Counted from the stretch's first letter, positions 47,107 to 56,631 are shown. The stretch is 64,000 nt of DNA from Gammaproteobacteria bacterium (GCA_018822845.1 JAHJJD010000120.1:62001-126000), one strand, 5' to 3'. Translations and numbers: made by a program. Notes: generated by a model not told the origin, from the letters alone.

Positions 47107-47802
47107 ATGGAATACCTTGTCCTCCAGATTTCCACTTTTTTGGTACTGGCCGTCACCATCGGCCTTGCAATTGGCTGGTGGACATGCAAATTCATCTACA
47201 GCAGGTACTCTGCTGAGTGCCAACACGAGTTGTCTGGCTTACGCCGCAATTACGAAGATATCGCCAAGGAAAATGCCACCCTGCGTCTGCAACTCCGCCA
47301 ACTGGAGCAGGGCTTACGCAAGCTCAGCGCCTCACCATCCGCAGCCGATTACGGTGAATACCTCGAAACTCGCAAAACACTGGAAGCCACACGCCGTCAG
47401 TACGAAGGATTGCTGGAAAGACTGCACCAACAGGAAAAAACCCTTGGCATCCTACACAAGCAGCTCAAAAGCCAGCAACAGGAACTGGATGCGCACAAGC
47501 AGGCAAGCGCAAATCAGTCAGTAGAAAAGGAAAATATCCGGGCAGTGACATTGCAGGCCACCTCCAGCCCTGACCATAAACAGAGTGATGACCTGACCCT
47601 GATTCAGGGCATCAACCAGAAACTTGCCAGCAAACTGCAAGCTCTGGGCATCATCACTTACCGCCAGATAGCCGAATTCACCAAGGATGACGTACACAGC
47701 ATCCAGAAAGTCATTGGCAACGACACCAGTCTGCCACTGGAAGAGTGGACGCAAACAGCCCACTCATTGTTTCAGGCAAAATACTGCCAGCCGCAAGCCT
47801 GA
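47107..47802 (+). CDS. Membrane-anchored coiled-coil protein with helix-hairpin-helix end
   Basis: 231 residues. One N-terminal membrane helix (FLVLAVTIGLAIGWW), a long coiled coil (about 45-150), then a helix-hairpin-helix domain (TLIQGINQKLASKLQALGIITYRQIAEFTKDDV) of the kind that binds DNA or the ribosome in other families. No named family. Layout mirrors the protein at 39379. Last gene of the cluster, running into the convergent 47824 gene. Confidence 0.7.
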   Translation: MEYLVLQISTFLVLAVTIGLAIGWWTCKFIYSRYSAECQHELSGLRRNYEDIAKENATLRLQLRQLEQGLRKLSASPSAADYGEYLETRKTLEATRRQYEGLLERLHQQEKTLGILHKQLKSQQQELDAHKQASANQSVEKENIRAVTLQATSSPDHKQSDDLTLIQGINQKLASKLQALGIITYRQIAEFTKDDVHSIQKVIGNDTSLPLEEWTQTAHSLFQAKYCQPQA

Positions 47803-47823
47803 CGGCAGCCGGACGATGGAAAA

Positions 47824-48318
47824 TCAAAAGTTACCGGTTTTCTTGCCGGTTTTGCTCACCAGGAATCCACGCTGCAATTCAGCGTTGTAAATCAGCCCCA
47901 GCGAGTGCCCCTCATCCATACCGATAAAACAGGTCTGCCGGGTTAAGGATTGTGGCTGCCACCACTCGGCAGGCGGCTCGTTTGCCGAAAATACCCGCTG
48001 AAGGGTATCTGCATTCAGCTCCTGCTGCTCCAGCCGGTTCTGCTGTATAAACCGCGCCACAGCCTGCTGCTCCATGCCAAAACTGAACCATGAAGTATTG
48101 CCTTGTGCAGACATCTGAGTAACACCCTTGGCGTCACTCACCTGTTCGAGCGACACCCCAAACCAGCTTGCCAGCGCCTGGCGCACATCAGCGGGTTTGG
48201 CGACCCGCAGCGAGGTTGCACTGGCCGGTAAAAAATATTCAGCGACATAAGGCGTTACAACCAGGGCAATGCCTACCAGAATCAGCAGCGCCATCAAGGC
48301 AGGGAAAAAGTATTTCAT
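47824..48318 (-). CDS. Small membrane-anchored protein, unknown
   Basis: 164 residues. One N-terminal hydrophobic segment (FFPALMALLILVGIALVVTPYVA) then a soluble periplasmic-looking domain with WFSFGMEQQAVARFIQQN and WWQPQSLTRQTCFIGMDEGHSLGLIYN. I recognise no family. It overlaps the tatD stop in ATGA, so it is co-translated with it. Confidence 0.65.
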   Translation of the reverse strand: MKYFFPALMALLILVGIALVVTPYVAEYFLPASATSLRVAKPADVRQALASWFGVSLEQVSDAKGVTQMSAQGNTSWFSFGMEQQAVARFIQQNRLEQQELNADTLQRVFSANEPPAEWWQPQSLTRQTCFIGMDEGHSLGLIYNAELQRGFLVSKTGKKTGNF

Positions 48319-49076
48319 AAGCGGAATAACCGTTGTGCGTTTTGAGTAGTGATATCTGCAATGTGCGCGATGGTATCACCACGCAACTCGGCGAGGGTAG
48401 CAGCAATTACCGGCAAGCGGGTCGGGTCGTTGCGCTTGCCGCGCCACTGACTGTCCGGCTGGTCGGGTGCATCGGTTTCCAGCAACAGCATTTCCAGCGG
48501 CACTTGCGCCAGAATCGTGCGCAAGCGGTTGGCACGCGGGTAAGTGCAAGTCCCCCCGACGCCAAGGCAGAATCCCAGCTTGATAAAGGTATCTGCCTGC
48601 TGCTGGCTACCGGCAAAGCTGTGGATCACACCGCAACTGCCGGGAAAACGGCGGATGTGCTTGATGATGATGTCCACTGAGCGGCGGGCATGGATGATCA
48701 GCGGCAAGTCGAATTCCCGCGCCAGTTGCAGGTGCGCCACGAATAGCTCCTCCTGCTGCTGCACATCCAGCTCCGGCAGGTAGAAATCCAGCCCGCACTC
48801 GCCGACCGCCACCGGTTGCTCACGTGCCAGCCAGCCACGCAGTTCCTGCACATGCTCCGGGCGATGCTGCGCCAGATAGATCGGATGCAGGCCGTAGCTG
48901 GCGTGGAAATGGGGGGAACTGGCACAGATGGCCTTCAGGCGCGGCCAGGTTGCCGCAGTGACAGCGGGGAACACCAGATCACTTACGCCAACAGCCTGCA
49001 TCTGCTGCACCAGAGACTCCCGGTCAGCATCAAAATCAGGCTCATCGAAATGGCAATGTGTGTCAATCAAACGCAT
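48315..49076 (-). CDS. TatD-family metal-dependent DNase/hydrolase
   Basis: 253 residues from ATG 49076 (MRLIDTHCHFDEPDF). An amidohydrolase-type TIM barrel with metal ligands in DTHCHF, GECGLDFY, IIHARR, HSFAGS and LETDAPD. TatD proteins are 3'-5' DNases or D-aminoacyl-tRNA deacylase-like; length and motifs fit the YjjV/TatD group. Overlaps the downstream small membrane protein gene; diverges from the DUF4139 gene. Confidence 0.9.
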   Translation of the reverse strand: MRLIDTHCHFDEPDFDADRESLVQQMQAVGVSDLVFPAVTAATWPRLKAICASSPHFHASYGLHPIYLAQHRPEHVQELRGWLAREQPVAVGECGLDFYLPELDVQQQEELFVAHLQLAREFDLPLIIHARRSVDIIIKHIRRFPGSCGVIHSFAGSQQQADTFIKLGFCLGVGGTCTYPRANRLRTILAQVPLEMLLLETDAPDQPDSQWRGKRNDPTRLPVIAATLAELRGDTIAHIADITTQNAQRLFRL

Positions 49077-49126
49077 TTGCAGTACCATACTCACACTCGG
49101 CATCTGCCAATCTGGAGCTTATCATA

Positions 49127-50803
49127 ATGAAAAAATCCACATTACTTGCACTCACTCTGTTGAGTTCGCCGCTGGCTGTCCAGGCAGCCATTCAGGCCGA
49201 TTCCAGCATCAGCAGCATCACGGTTTACCCCGACAGCGCCCGCGTCACGCGCAACGCAAATGTTACCCTGCCTGCGGGTGAAAGCCAGATACTGCTGCCC
49301 AACCTCCCCATGGAGCTGGACGAATCCTCCCTGCGCGTATCCGGCGAAAGCGCTGAATCTGTCGCCCTCGGCAGCGTGCAACTGGAGCGCACGGTCGCCG
49401 CCGACGTCGTGCAGGAACGCGAAAAACAATTACGCACGGAAATCGATAACTGGCAGCGCAAGCGCCAGGAAACCGTCGACACCAAAGCCCGCGCCGAGCA
49501 ACAGATCGAATTCATCCGCGCAGCAGGCGGCATTCCCGCCACCCCGGCCAAACCGGAAGGTGAAGCGGCACAAGCCAAACCTGTTACCCCGCTGACCATG
49601 GAACAGTGGCAACAGGCATGGCAAACCCTCGACGCCGCCACCGCCGCCGCGCAAGCCAGCATCCGCGAAGCCGACAAAACCATCGCCGAATTCGACAAGG
49701 GTCTGGCGCAACTGCAAACCCAGCTTGAACAGGTTGCTACCGGCAACACCACATCCCGTACCGCCACCCTGCACGTCAAAACCGACAAGCCCACCGAACT
49801 CAAGCTATCCCTGCGTTACCAGATCAGCGGTGCAAGCTGGATGCCGGTTTACGATGCGGAACTGGACAGTGACAGCGGCAAACTCAAGCTCAAGACCCAG
49901 GCCGAAATCCGCCAGGCTACCGGCGAAGACTGGTCAAATGCCGCTGTCACCCTTTCCACCCTGCGCCCTGCCAGCAACGCTGCCTTGCCGGAACTGGAAA
50001 GCTGGCCCATCAATTTCATGGACGAAAACGTCTACTACCCCGCCAGCGCCGGAGCACCACCAATGGCAATGAAAGCCATGGAAGAAAGTGCCCCCGCAGC
50101 GGATATGGTGGCAGCTGCTCCCGCCCCGGCACCTGCCCCCGTCATGCGCAAAATGGAAACCATGGACAGCGCCCTCACCAGCGGCGATTACAACGCTGAA
50201 TACCAGATTCCGGGCGCAATTACCCTCGCATCCGGCGGCGACACCCGCCGCGTTACCCTCGAATCCCGCCAACTGGAAGGCAAACTGGAGCTGAGTAGCG
50301 TTCCGCGCCTCGACCCGCGTGCCGTGCTGACTGCCAAAGCCAGCTATGACGGTGACGCACCGCTGATTCCAGGGCCGGTTTCCCTCTATCGTGACGGCAA
50401 CTTCGTCGGCAGCAGCGACCTGCCCCAGTTGCAGAAAGGCGAAGAGCTGAAACTCTCTTTCGGCGAAGATGACCGGGTGAAAATCAAATTCAACCCACTG
50501 CCGGAAAACACCACCGAAAAAGGGCTGATCAGCACCCGCGAAAATCTGGAACGCCAGTACGAAGTCACCGTTGAAAACCACCACGACAAGAATCGTACCA
50601 TTGTGCTGTATGACAACATCCCGGTTGCCGAACACGAAGACATCCGCATCGCCCAAACTGGCGAAAAGCCTGACCAGAAAGACATTGACGGCAAGCAAGG
50701 TGTGCTTGCATGGCAACGTGAAGTCGGTGATGGCGACAGCGTAACCCTCAAATACGGCTATACCGTCAGTTACCCGCAAGACAAAACCGTGGAAGGGCTG
50801 TAA
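49127..50803 (+). CDS. DUF4139/DUF4140 periplasmic protein
   Basis: 558 residues from ATG 49127 (GGAG upstream). A signal peptide (MKKSTLLALTLLSSPLAVQA) is followed by the DUF4140 N-terminal part (SITVYPDSARVTRNANV), a coiled coil (about 95-210), and the DUF4139 beta-domain (LSLRYQISGASWMPVYDAEL), interrupted by a Met/Ala/Pro linker (about 325-370). It ends YGYTVSYPQDKTVEGL. The family, named after a mucoidy inhibitor, has no known activity; it probably acts in the envelope. Two bases before cpdA. Confidence 0.88.
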   Translation: MKKSTLLALTLLSSPLAVQAAIQADSSISSITVYPDSARVTRNANVTLPAGESQILLPNLPMELDESSLRVSGESAESVALGSVQLERTVAADVVQEREKQLRTEIDNWQRKRQETVDTKARAEQQIEFIRAAGGIPATPAKPEGEAAQAKPVTPLTMEQWQQAWQTLDAATAAAQASIREADKTIAEFDKGLAQLQTQLEQVATGNTTSRTATLHVKTDKPTELKLSLRYQISGASWMPVYDAELDSDSGKLKLKTQAEIRQATGEDWSNAAVTLSTLRPASNAALPELESWPINFMDENVYYPASAGAPPMAMKAMEESAPAADMVAAAPAPAPAPVMRKMETMDSALTSGDYNAEYQIPGAITLASGGDTRRVTLESRQLEGKLELSSVPRLDPRAVLTAKASYDGDAPLIPGPVSLYRDGNFVGSSDLPQLQKGEELKLSFGEDDRVKIKFNPLPENTTEKGLISTRENLERQYEVTVENHHDKNRTIVLYDNIPVAEHEDIRIAQTGEKPDQKDIDGKQGVLAWQREVGDGDSVTLKYGYTVSYPQDKTVEGL

Positions 50804-50805
50804 GT

Positions 50806-51600
50806 ATGCAAACGCAGACGCCCGTCCGGCTATTCCAAATCACGGATTCCCACTGTTATCCCGACGATGATCGCCTGCTCGAATGGGTCAAGGTTCCGGT
50901 TCACCCCAATCGTAGCTTGCAAGCCGTGCTGGCCGCACTGGAAGCCCAACGCAGCCCGGCACACGCTGCCGTGGTGTTCAGCGGCGATCTGGTGCAGGAG
51001 GAAATTGCTGCATCCTACCAGCGCCTGAACCAAATCCTGAACACCTTCCCGTTGCCGATACACACCATCCCCGGCAACCACGACATCCCGGAACTGATGC
51101 AGGCCAACCTCAGCGGCAACGTGCATTTCTGCCAACCCGTACAACTGGACGGCTGGCAGGCCATCCTGCTTGACAGCAGCGAGCTGGACAAAGAGGAAGG
51201 TTACCTGACGGCGCAACAACTGGATGAGCTGCGCCAACAACTGGCGGCTTACCCCGACAAGCACGCGATCGTGTTCATGCACCACCACCCCGTGCCGGTC
51301 AACAGCCCGTGGATGGATCCGATGCGCCTGCAACAGCCGGAGGCTTTCTGGGCAGTCGTGGCGGATTTCCCACAGGTAAAAGCCGTTTTCTGCGGGCACC
51401 TGCATCAGGAATTCATTGGCAATTACAGTTTTGGCGAACGTAGCGTGCCCGTCTACGCCACGCCCGCCACCTGCCTGCAACTCAAACTGCCGACACCCAC
51501 TTACGAACTGGATCACACCCGCCCGGCCTGGCGCGACATCGCCCTCTACCCTGATGGCACGCTTGAAACCCGGGTGCATTATTTGACTCTGCCTGCGTAA
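50806..51600 (+). CDS. cpdA: 3',5'-cyclic AMP phosphodiesterase
   Basis: 264 residues. Class III cyclic nucleotide phosphodiesterase of the calcineurin-like group. All five metal motifs are there: QITDSHCYPDDD, SGDLVQEE, PGNHD, MHHHPVPV and CGHLHQE. It would lower cAMP in the cytoplasm and so set Crp activity. It follows the DUF4139 gene by two bases. A cobalamin riboswitch starts just after its stop. Confidence 0.92.
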   Translation: MQTQTPVRLFQITDSHCYPDDDRLLEWVKVPVHPNRSLQAVLAALEAQRSPAHAAVVFSGDLVQEEIAASYQRLNQILNTFPLPIHTIPGNHDIPELMQANLSGNVHFCQPVQLDGWQAILLDSSELDKEEGYLTAQQLDELRQQLAAYPDKHAIVFMHHHPVPVNSPWMDPMRLQQPEAFWAVVADFPQVKAVFCGHLHQEFIGNYSFGERSVPVYATPATCLQLKLPTPTYELDHTRPAWRDIALYPDGTLETRVHYLTLPA

Positions 51601-51621
51601 TCCCGTAATTTGCCGCGCTGT

Positions 51622-51740
51622 TCAGGTGCTTGTTCATCAACTGATGGGAACGAGATAAATGGGAAACTGGTGCAAGACCAGTGCTGCCCTCGCAACGGTT
51701 AGCGTCCACGCAAGCCCGATACCAGCCTGACAACGCGCGG
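51622..51740 (+). promoter_or_regulatory. Cobalamin riboswitch
   Basis: The B12-box pattern GTGCTGCCCTCGCAACGG preceded by GGGAAACTGGTGCAAGACCAG, and AAGCCCGATACCAGCC at the 3' side, give the three-way aptamer of AdoCbl/MeCbl riboswitches. It lies 113 bases before btuB. Such switches turn the transporter off when B12 is plentiful. Between it and the gene sits a C/G-rich hairpin. Confidence 0.93.
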
Positions 51741-51750
51741 TCGTGGTTTA

Positions 51751-51790
51751 CCCTCACCCCAACCCTCTCCCTCAAGGGGAGAGGGGGCAA
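51751..51790. repeat. C/G-rich hairpin repeat in the btuB leader
   Basis: CCCTCTCC pairs with GGGAGAGGG around CTCAA, with flanking CCCTCACCCC and GGGGGCAAGAGG. It resembles a REP-like family common in bacteria. It stands at the site where a riboswitch expression platform is expected, and could serve as one or have been inserted there. Confidence 0.6.
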
Positions 51791-51853
51791 GAGGAAAACC
51801 ATTGCCGTTACCAGTAATGGTGCGCGATGGGCGCACAATACGGAACTTACCCT

Positions 51854-53722
51854 ATGAAAAAACTCCCCTTGGCCGCCCTGTTCGGCACTGCTTGTATTTA
51901 CCTGTCTGCATCCCCAATCGTGCTGGCTGAAGACGCCACCGAACTGGAAGAAATCGTCGTGACTGCCGATCGCAAGGCGCGCACCGTGGACGAAACCCTT
52001 GCCCCGGTCACCATCATTACCCGCCAGGATATTGAAAAGTATCAGGCTAGCGATATTGCTGATGTGCTGCGTCGCGTGCCCGGTATAAACATCAAGAACG
52101 ATGGCGGTGCAGGCAAAAACACCGGTATCCAGATACGCGGCAACAACGCCAATCAAACCCTGATCCTGCTGGATGGCCTCAAGATCAATTCCACAACCCA
52201 AGGCTCGGCACGTATTGAACACCTGCCGCTGGATCAGGTGGAACGCATTGAAGTGGTGCGCGGCCCCCGTTCGAGCCTGTATGGTTCTGAAGCCATTGGT
52301 GGCGTCATCCAGATATTCACCCGCAAAAGCAAGGCAGGATTTCATCCAGAAGCCCGCCTGGGTTTCGGCAGCCACAATACCCGTACCGCCAGCGTGAATC
52401 TGGCAGGTGGCACAGAAAACACTTGGTATAACCTGAACGCAGGCACAGAAAAGACGGATGGTTTCAATGCTTGCGAACCAGACAAAGGTTGCTTCTACGA
52501 TGAACCCGATGCGGACGGCTATAAGCGCGACAGCGTGGCGCTGCGCGTTGGGCATCACCTGAATGCTGATACAGAAGCTGAGCTGAGTTTCCTGCATATA
52601 CGTGGCGATAGTGAATACGACGGTGCGCCAGGAGCAAACCAGGCAGATACGGTACAACAGATTGCTTCAGTCAAACTCAAACATCAGCTCAATGCCCGGA
52701 CGCAACTTTCCGCGCAACTAGGGCAGGCCAAAGACAACACCAGCAACCACACGCCCACCGGCGAACTGGATGGGCGTTATGACTCCCGCCGCGACACCGC
52801 TAGTCTTCAGGCTGACATACAAACCAGCATCAATGGCGCGATAACCTTCGGCCTCGACAAACAGACCGACAAAATCACGGCAAGTGACAAAGCCTATTCC
52901 CGTAGCAGCCGTGACAATGACGCCGTTTTTACCAGTTATCACCACCAGTTCGGTCAACATGATGTGGATGTCGCCTTGCGCCACGACGACAACGAACAGT
53001 TTGGCCAGCAGCAAACCGGCAGCATTGCCGCCGGGCGGGATCTGGCAAACGGAATGCGCATCACAGCGGCGTATGGCTCAGCTTTCAAAGCCCCAACCTT
53101 TGACGACCTGTATTACCCTGCCAGTGCATTCTATGCTCCCAACCCCAACCTGAAACCAGAAAAGTCCCGCAATATGGAATTGGGTATTAGCGGCAAGCTG
53201 CCACACGGCAGGTGGTCAGCCAATGTATTTGAAAACCGGGTAGACAACCTCATCACCTATATCTCCGACCCTGTGACTTTTGCAGGTACGATGGAAAATG
53301 TGAACGAAGCGCGTATCCGTGGCATCGAATTGTCTGCCACCAGCAAGCTGGGTAGCTGGGATGCCAGCGGTAACCTGACCGCGCAAAACCCCGAGAACCT
53401 GACAGGAACCAACACCGGTAAAATCCTGAGCTATCGCCCGGAACACATTGCCAGTGTTGACCTCGACCGACAGCTGGACAAACTCCACGTCGGCGCAACG
53501 GTGCGAGGGGAAAGCCGTCGTTATACTGACCCCGCCAACACTGCCGACCAGAAACTGCATGGCTACGCCACGCTGGATTTACGCGCTGACTACCAACTAT
53601 CGAAAGACTGGACAATAGGCGCGAAAGTCGGCAACGTGCTGGATAAGGATTACCAGACCAACAGAGGGTATAATCAGGACGGCATCAACGGTCTGGTGAC
53701 AATCAAGTACGCACCGAAATAG
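51854..53722 (+). CDS. btuB: BtuB-type TonB-dependent vitamin B12 receptor
   Basis: 622 residues from ATG 51854. Signal peptide, TonB box LEEIVVTADR, a plug domain (residues about 50-160: GIQIRGNNANQTLILLDG, VEVVRGPRSSLYG) and a 22-strand barrel ending NQDGINGLVTIKYAPK. Outer-membrane uptake of cobalamin or cobinamide; the riboswitch upstream settles the substrate. 15 bases before the BtuM-like gene. Confidence 0.92.
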   Translation: MKKLPLAALFGTACIYLSASPIVLAEDATELEEIVVTADRKARTVDETLAPVTIITRQDIEKYQASDIADVLRRVPGINIKNDGGAGKNTGIQIRGNNANQTLILLDGLKINSTTQGSARIEHLPLDQVERIEVVRGPRSSLYGSEAIGGVIQIFTRKSKAGFHPEARLGFGSHNTRTASVNLAGGTENTWYNLNAGTEKTDGFNACEPDKGCFYDEPDADGYKRDSVALRVGHHLNADTEAELSFLHIRGDSEYDGAPGANQADTVQQIASVKLKHQLNARTQLSAQLGQAKDNTSNHTPTGELDGRYDSRRDTASLQADIQTSINGAITFGLDKQTDKITASDKAYSRSSRDNDAVFTSYHHQFGQHDVDVALRHDDNEQFGQQQTGSIAAGRDLANGMRITAAYGSAFKAPTFDDLYYPASAFYAPNPNLKPEKSRNMELGISGKLPHGRWSANVFENRVDNLITYISDPVTFAGTMENVNEARIRGIELSATSKLGSWDASGNLTAQNPENLTGTNTGKILSYRPEHIASVDLDRQLDKLHVGATVRGESRRYTDPANTADQKLHGYATLDLRADYQLSKDWTIGAKVGNVLDKDYQTNRGYNQDGINGLVTIKYAPK

Positions 53723-53737
53723 TTTAGGAGACAAAAC

Positions 53738-54295
53738 ATGTTCGCACTTTCAAACAAAAACCAATGGCTGGTCGGTGGCGTCCTGTTACTGGTCATGCTG
53801 CTGACCCGCAGCCCCATGCTTGACCATTTGCAAGATGCATCGTGGGCGGTGTTTTTCCTGCTGGGGTTCTATGTGCGCCCGGCGCTGGCAATGCCTCTGT
53901 TCTGGCTGGCAGGTTTCGCGGTGGATGCCACGGTGACCAGCAACGGCATGGTTTCCAGCTATTGCTTCACGCCTGCGTATGGCTTCACCCTCCCAGCGTA
54001 TGCCACATTGTGGGCAGCAGGCCGCTGGTTTGCGCACCATTACCGCGCTGACTGGCAAGGTCTGACGACACTGGCAACAGCTGTGGTGGCGGGGACTGCG
54101 GCTTGTTTTGCGGTTTCCAACATCGGCTTTTATATATTTGCAGGCTACTTCGAACAAATGGGGGGGACGGAATACACTGTATCCGTGCTGAAGTACCTGC
54201 CAGGCTATTTGCAAACCACCCTGCTGTATGTTGGGATTGCCGCCTTGATGCACACTGCGGTATTGCAGTTGGCACAAGGCAAAGCAGCTCATTAA
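53738..54295 (+). CDS. btuM: BtuM-like cobalamin membrane transporter
   Basis: 185 residues, about six membrane helices, without a fused ATPase. Size, position behind btuB and its riboswitch, and a single Cys at residue 76 (SSYCFTPAYG) match BtuM, the solitary ECF S-component that binds and decyanates cobalamin through a Cys near residue 80. TAGGAG stands before ATG. It would carry B12 across the inner membrane, replacing btuCDF, none of which is here. The assignment rests on context and the Cys; sequence similarity was not tested. Confidence 0.65.
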   Translation: MFALSNKNQWLVGGVLLLVMLLTRSPMLDHLQDASWAVFFLLGFYVRPALAMPLFWLAGFAVDATVTSNGMVSSYCFTPAYGFTLPAYATLWAAGRWFAHHYRADWQGLTTLATAVVAGTAACFAVSNIGFYIFAGYFEQMGGTEYTVSVLKYLPGYLQTTLLYVGIAALMHTAVLQLAQGKAAH

Positions 54296-54321
54296 TCACG
54301 CGCTGTTGCGTTGGCAGTCGT

Positions 54322-55056
54322 TCAGATTGCCAACGCAACCCCGACCAGCCACAACATTTCCCCGCTTTCCACCACCGCGCCTGCGGTATCGCCCGTGCAG
54401 CCCTGCAAGCGTTGCAACATCATCCGTCGCAACAACCAAAAACCGATAAGCGCAACGAACAATCCTTGCATCGAAACCAGCATCGCCACCGCCAGCATTG
54501 CCAGCGTTACCCACCACGCGCTTTCACGCGGCAAATATTCCGTCACCGCGCTTGCCAGCCCACCCGGCCTTACATAGGGAGTGGTCAGGAACAGCAGCAA
54601 CACCAACGCCCGCCCCAGTGCCGGGGCAAGCAACACCGCCCACCACGCGCCTTTTTCCAGCAATACCATCAGTGCGGCGAATTTCAGCAGTTGCAAACCG
54701 ACCAGCGCGATCACGCCCGCAGCACCGACCAGCGGGTCTTTGAGGATGCGATGGGTCTTTTCCACATCGCCGAAACCGCCCAACCATGCATCGGCACTAT
54801 CCGCCACCCCATCCAGATGCAGCCCGCCGGTGATAGCAGCCCACAACACGGTGAGGATTGCCGCCAGCAACATTGCCGGGGCGTGGGGCAACAACAGGAC
54901 AGGCAGGCATAGTAACGCGCCAATCAGCAGCCCAACCAGTGGGTAAAACAGCGCGGCTCGGGCAAGGTCGGGGGCTTCCGGCTTGCCCAAATTCGGGACA
55001 GGGATGCGGGTGAGGAAGGAAAGCGCCAGCAGGAATGCCCTCCATAGCACGATCAT
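54322..55056 (-). CDS. cobS: Cobalamin-5'-phosphate synthase
   Basis: Joins AdoCbi-GDP with alpha-ribazole(-5'-P) to make cobalamin (phosphate). 244 residues from ATG 55056 (MIVLWRAFLLAL); a longer opening to 55335 lies inside cobT and is rejected. FLTRIPVP, ARAALFYPLVGL, GGLHLDGVADSADAWLGG (the Asp-rich active site) and DPLVGAAGVIAL are family motifs. Six or seven membrane helices. Last of the cobU-cobT-cobS run. Confidence 0.94.
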   Translation of the reverse strand: MIVLWRAFLLALSFLTRIPVPNLGKPEAPDLARAALFYPLVGLLIGALLCLPVLLLPHAPAMLLAAILTVLWAAITGGLHLDGVADSADAWLGGFGDVEKTHRILKDPLVGAAGVIALVGLQLLKFAALMVLLEKGAWWAVLLAPALGRALVLLLFLTTPYVRPGGLASAVTEYLPRESAWWVTLAMLAVAMLVSMQGLFVALIGFWLLRRMMLQRLQGCTGDTAGAVVESGEMLWLVGVALAI

Positions 55057-55066
55057 ATGCAATGAC

Positions 55067-56113
55067 TCATGGCAACTTGCCTGCAACCGCTGCTTCCGCG
55101 AACGTCGCCATGTTGTTGTGCAAAGCACAGGCCAGCCGCAACAATGGTACGGCAACCGCCGCGCCGCTCCCTTCCCCAAGGCGCATCCCCAAGTCCAGCA
55201 GTGGTGGATGCTTGAATTCAGCAACGGCAAACGAATGCCCCTGCTCCGCCGACAGATGCGAAAGCAGCAGCCAGTCCGCCAACGCTGGCTGCAAACGCAC
55301 TGCCACCAAGGCCGCCGCTGTGCTGATGAAACCATCCACCAACACTGGCATGCCCAACTGCGCTGCCCGCAGATAAGCGCCTGTTAGCGCAGCGATTTCA
55401 AACCCGCCCACGCAGCGTAAGGTTTCCAGCGGATCAGGGAAATGGTGGCGATGCTGGTTCAGGATGCGCCGGATCACCGTCACCTTGTGTGCCATGCCTG
55501 CACCATCCAGCCCTGTACCTGCACCGGTTATCTCGTCAATCGGCGTGTCCAGCAGGGCGCAATAGAGTGCAGTAGCCGCAGTGGTATTGGCAATACCCAT
55601 TTCCCCGCCGATAAACAGGTCAGCGCTGGCGGATCTGGCGCGCGCGGCAGCGTCCGCCCCGGCTTGCAACGCAAGGTGCATTTGGGCATGGCCCATGGCG
55701 GCTTCCAGCGCACTATTGGCCGTGCCATCCCCCGCCCTCTGGCTGATCAGTTGCGGATGGGAAAGCGTGGTTTTAACCCCCACATCGACCACCTCCAGGG
55801 TTGCGTCCAACTCACCTGCCAATACGCTGATCGCAGCGCCACCCGTGAGAAAATTTTGCACCATCTGCGCAGTGACGGCTTGCGGAAAAGCCGATACTCC
55901 CTCCTCCGCCACCCCGTGGTCAGCCGCGAAAACGCTGATCTGAACCTTATCGATAGCAGGACGCTCACGGCGCTGCAAACCGGCGAGGCGTATTGCCAGC
56001 GTTTCCAGATCACCCAGAGCGCCGGGCGGCTTGGTCAGTTGTGACTGGCGCAAGCGGGCTGCGATAATCGCACCAGCATCAGGTGACGGGCAAGGCGTAT
56101 CTAACCATTCCAT
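55067..56113 (-). CDS. cobT: Nicotinate-nucleotide:dimethylbenzimidazole phosphoribosyltransferase
   Basis: Makes alpha-ribazole-5'-phosphate, the lower ligand of cobalamin, from nicotinate mononucleotide and DMB. 348 residues. [48 protein letters not shown] and the C-terminal [17 protein letters not shown] motifs are complete, including the base-binding Glu in that last segment. It overlaps the cobU end by 13 bases and is 10 bases before cobS. Confidence 0.96.
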   Translation of the reverse strand: MEWLDTPCPSPDAGAIIAARLRQSQLTKPPGALGDLETLAIRLAGLQRRERPAIDKVQISVFAADHGVAEEGVSAFPQAVTAQMVQNFLTGGAAISVLAGELDATLEVVDVGVKTTLSHPQLISQRAGDGTANSALEAAMGHAQMHLALQAGADAAARARSASADLFIGGEMGIANTTAATALYCALLDTPIDEITGAGTGLDGAGMAHKVTVIRRILNQHRHHFPDPLETLRCVGGFEIAALTGAYLRAAQLGMPVLVDGFISTAAALVAVRLQPALADWLLLSHLSAEQGHSFAVAEFKHPPLLDLGMRLGEGSGAAVAVPLLRLACALHNNMATFAEAAVAGKLP

Positions 56114-56631
56114 GCAATGTTTCCTTTAAGAAAATGGGGCAGCCCTGCCACCATGAACGCAACATTATCTATTTGTGCCGCCAATTGCTGGTGCAAGCGT
56201 CCAGCATGGTCGACGTAACGGCGCGTCAATTCACCCAATGGCACGATTCCCAGCCCGATTTCGTTACTCACCAGCAGCACATCGCCAGTTAAGCTGGGCA
56301 AGCAGTCCACCAAGGCGGAGATTTCGGCATCCAAACGGGGTTCATCTTCCAGACATAGCAGATTGGTGAGCCACAAAGTCAGGCAATCGACCAGCAACAA
56401 GCAGTCGGGACGGGCATGTTGTTGCAGGGCATCTGCCAGCGCCAGCGGCTCCTCCAGCGTTTGCCAGCGTGCTGGTCGGCTGGCTTGATGATGCTGGATA
56501 CGGGCAAACATTTCGGCGTCATGGGCTTGCGCTGTAGCAATGTACAGCACATCATGCCCGGATTGCAGGGCAAGATTTTCGGCAAAACGGCTCTTGCCGG
56601 AACGGGCACCACCGAGGATAAGGGCTTGCAT
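56101..56631 (-). CDS. cobU: Adenosylcobinamide kinase/guanylyltransferase
   Basis: Phosphorylates adenosylcobinamide and transfers GMP to it, two steps of nucleotide-loop assembly. 176 residues. P-loop GGARSGKSR at the very N-terminus, [22 protein letters not shown] and [11 protein letters not shown] are the CobU/CobP signatures. First gene of cobU-cobT-cobS. With BtuB/BtuM facing it, this unit can salvage imported cobinamide. No corrin-ring genes are in the window. Confidence 0.96.
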   Translation of the reverse strand: MQALILGGARSGKSRFAENLALQSGHDVLYIATAQAHDAEMFARIQHHQASRPARWQTLEEPLALADALQQHARPDCLLLVDCLTLWLTNLLCLEDEPRLDAEISALVDCLPSLTGDVLLVSNEIGLGIVPLGELTRRYVDHAGRLHQQLAAQIDNVAFMVAGLPHFLKGNIAWNG

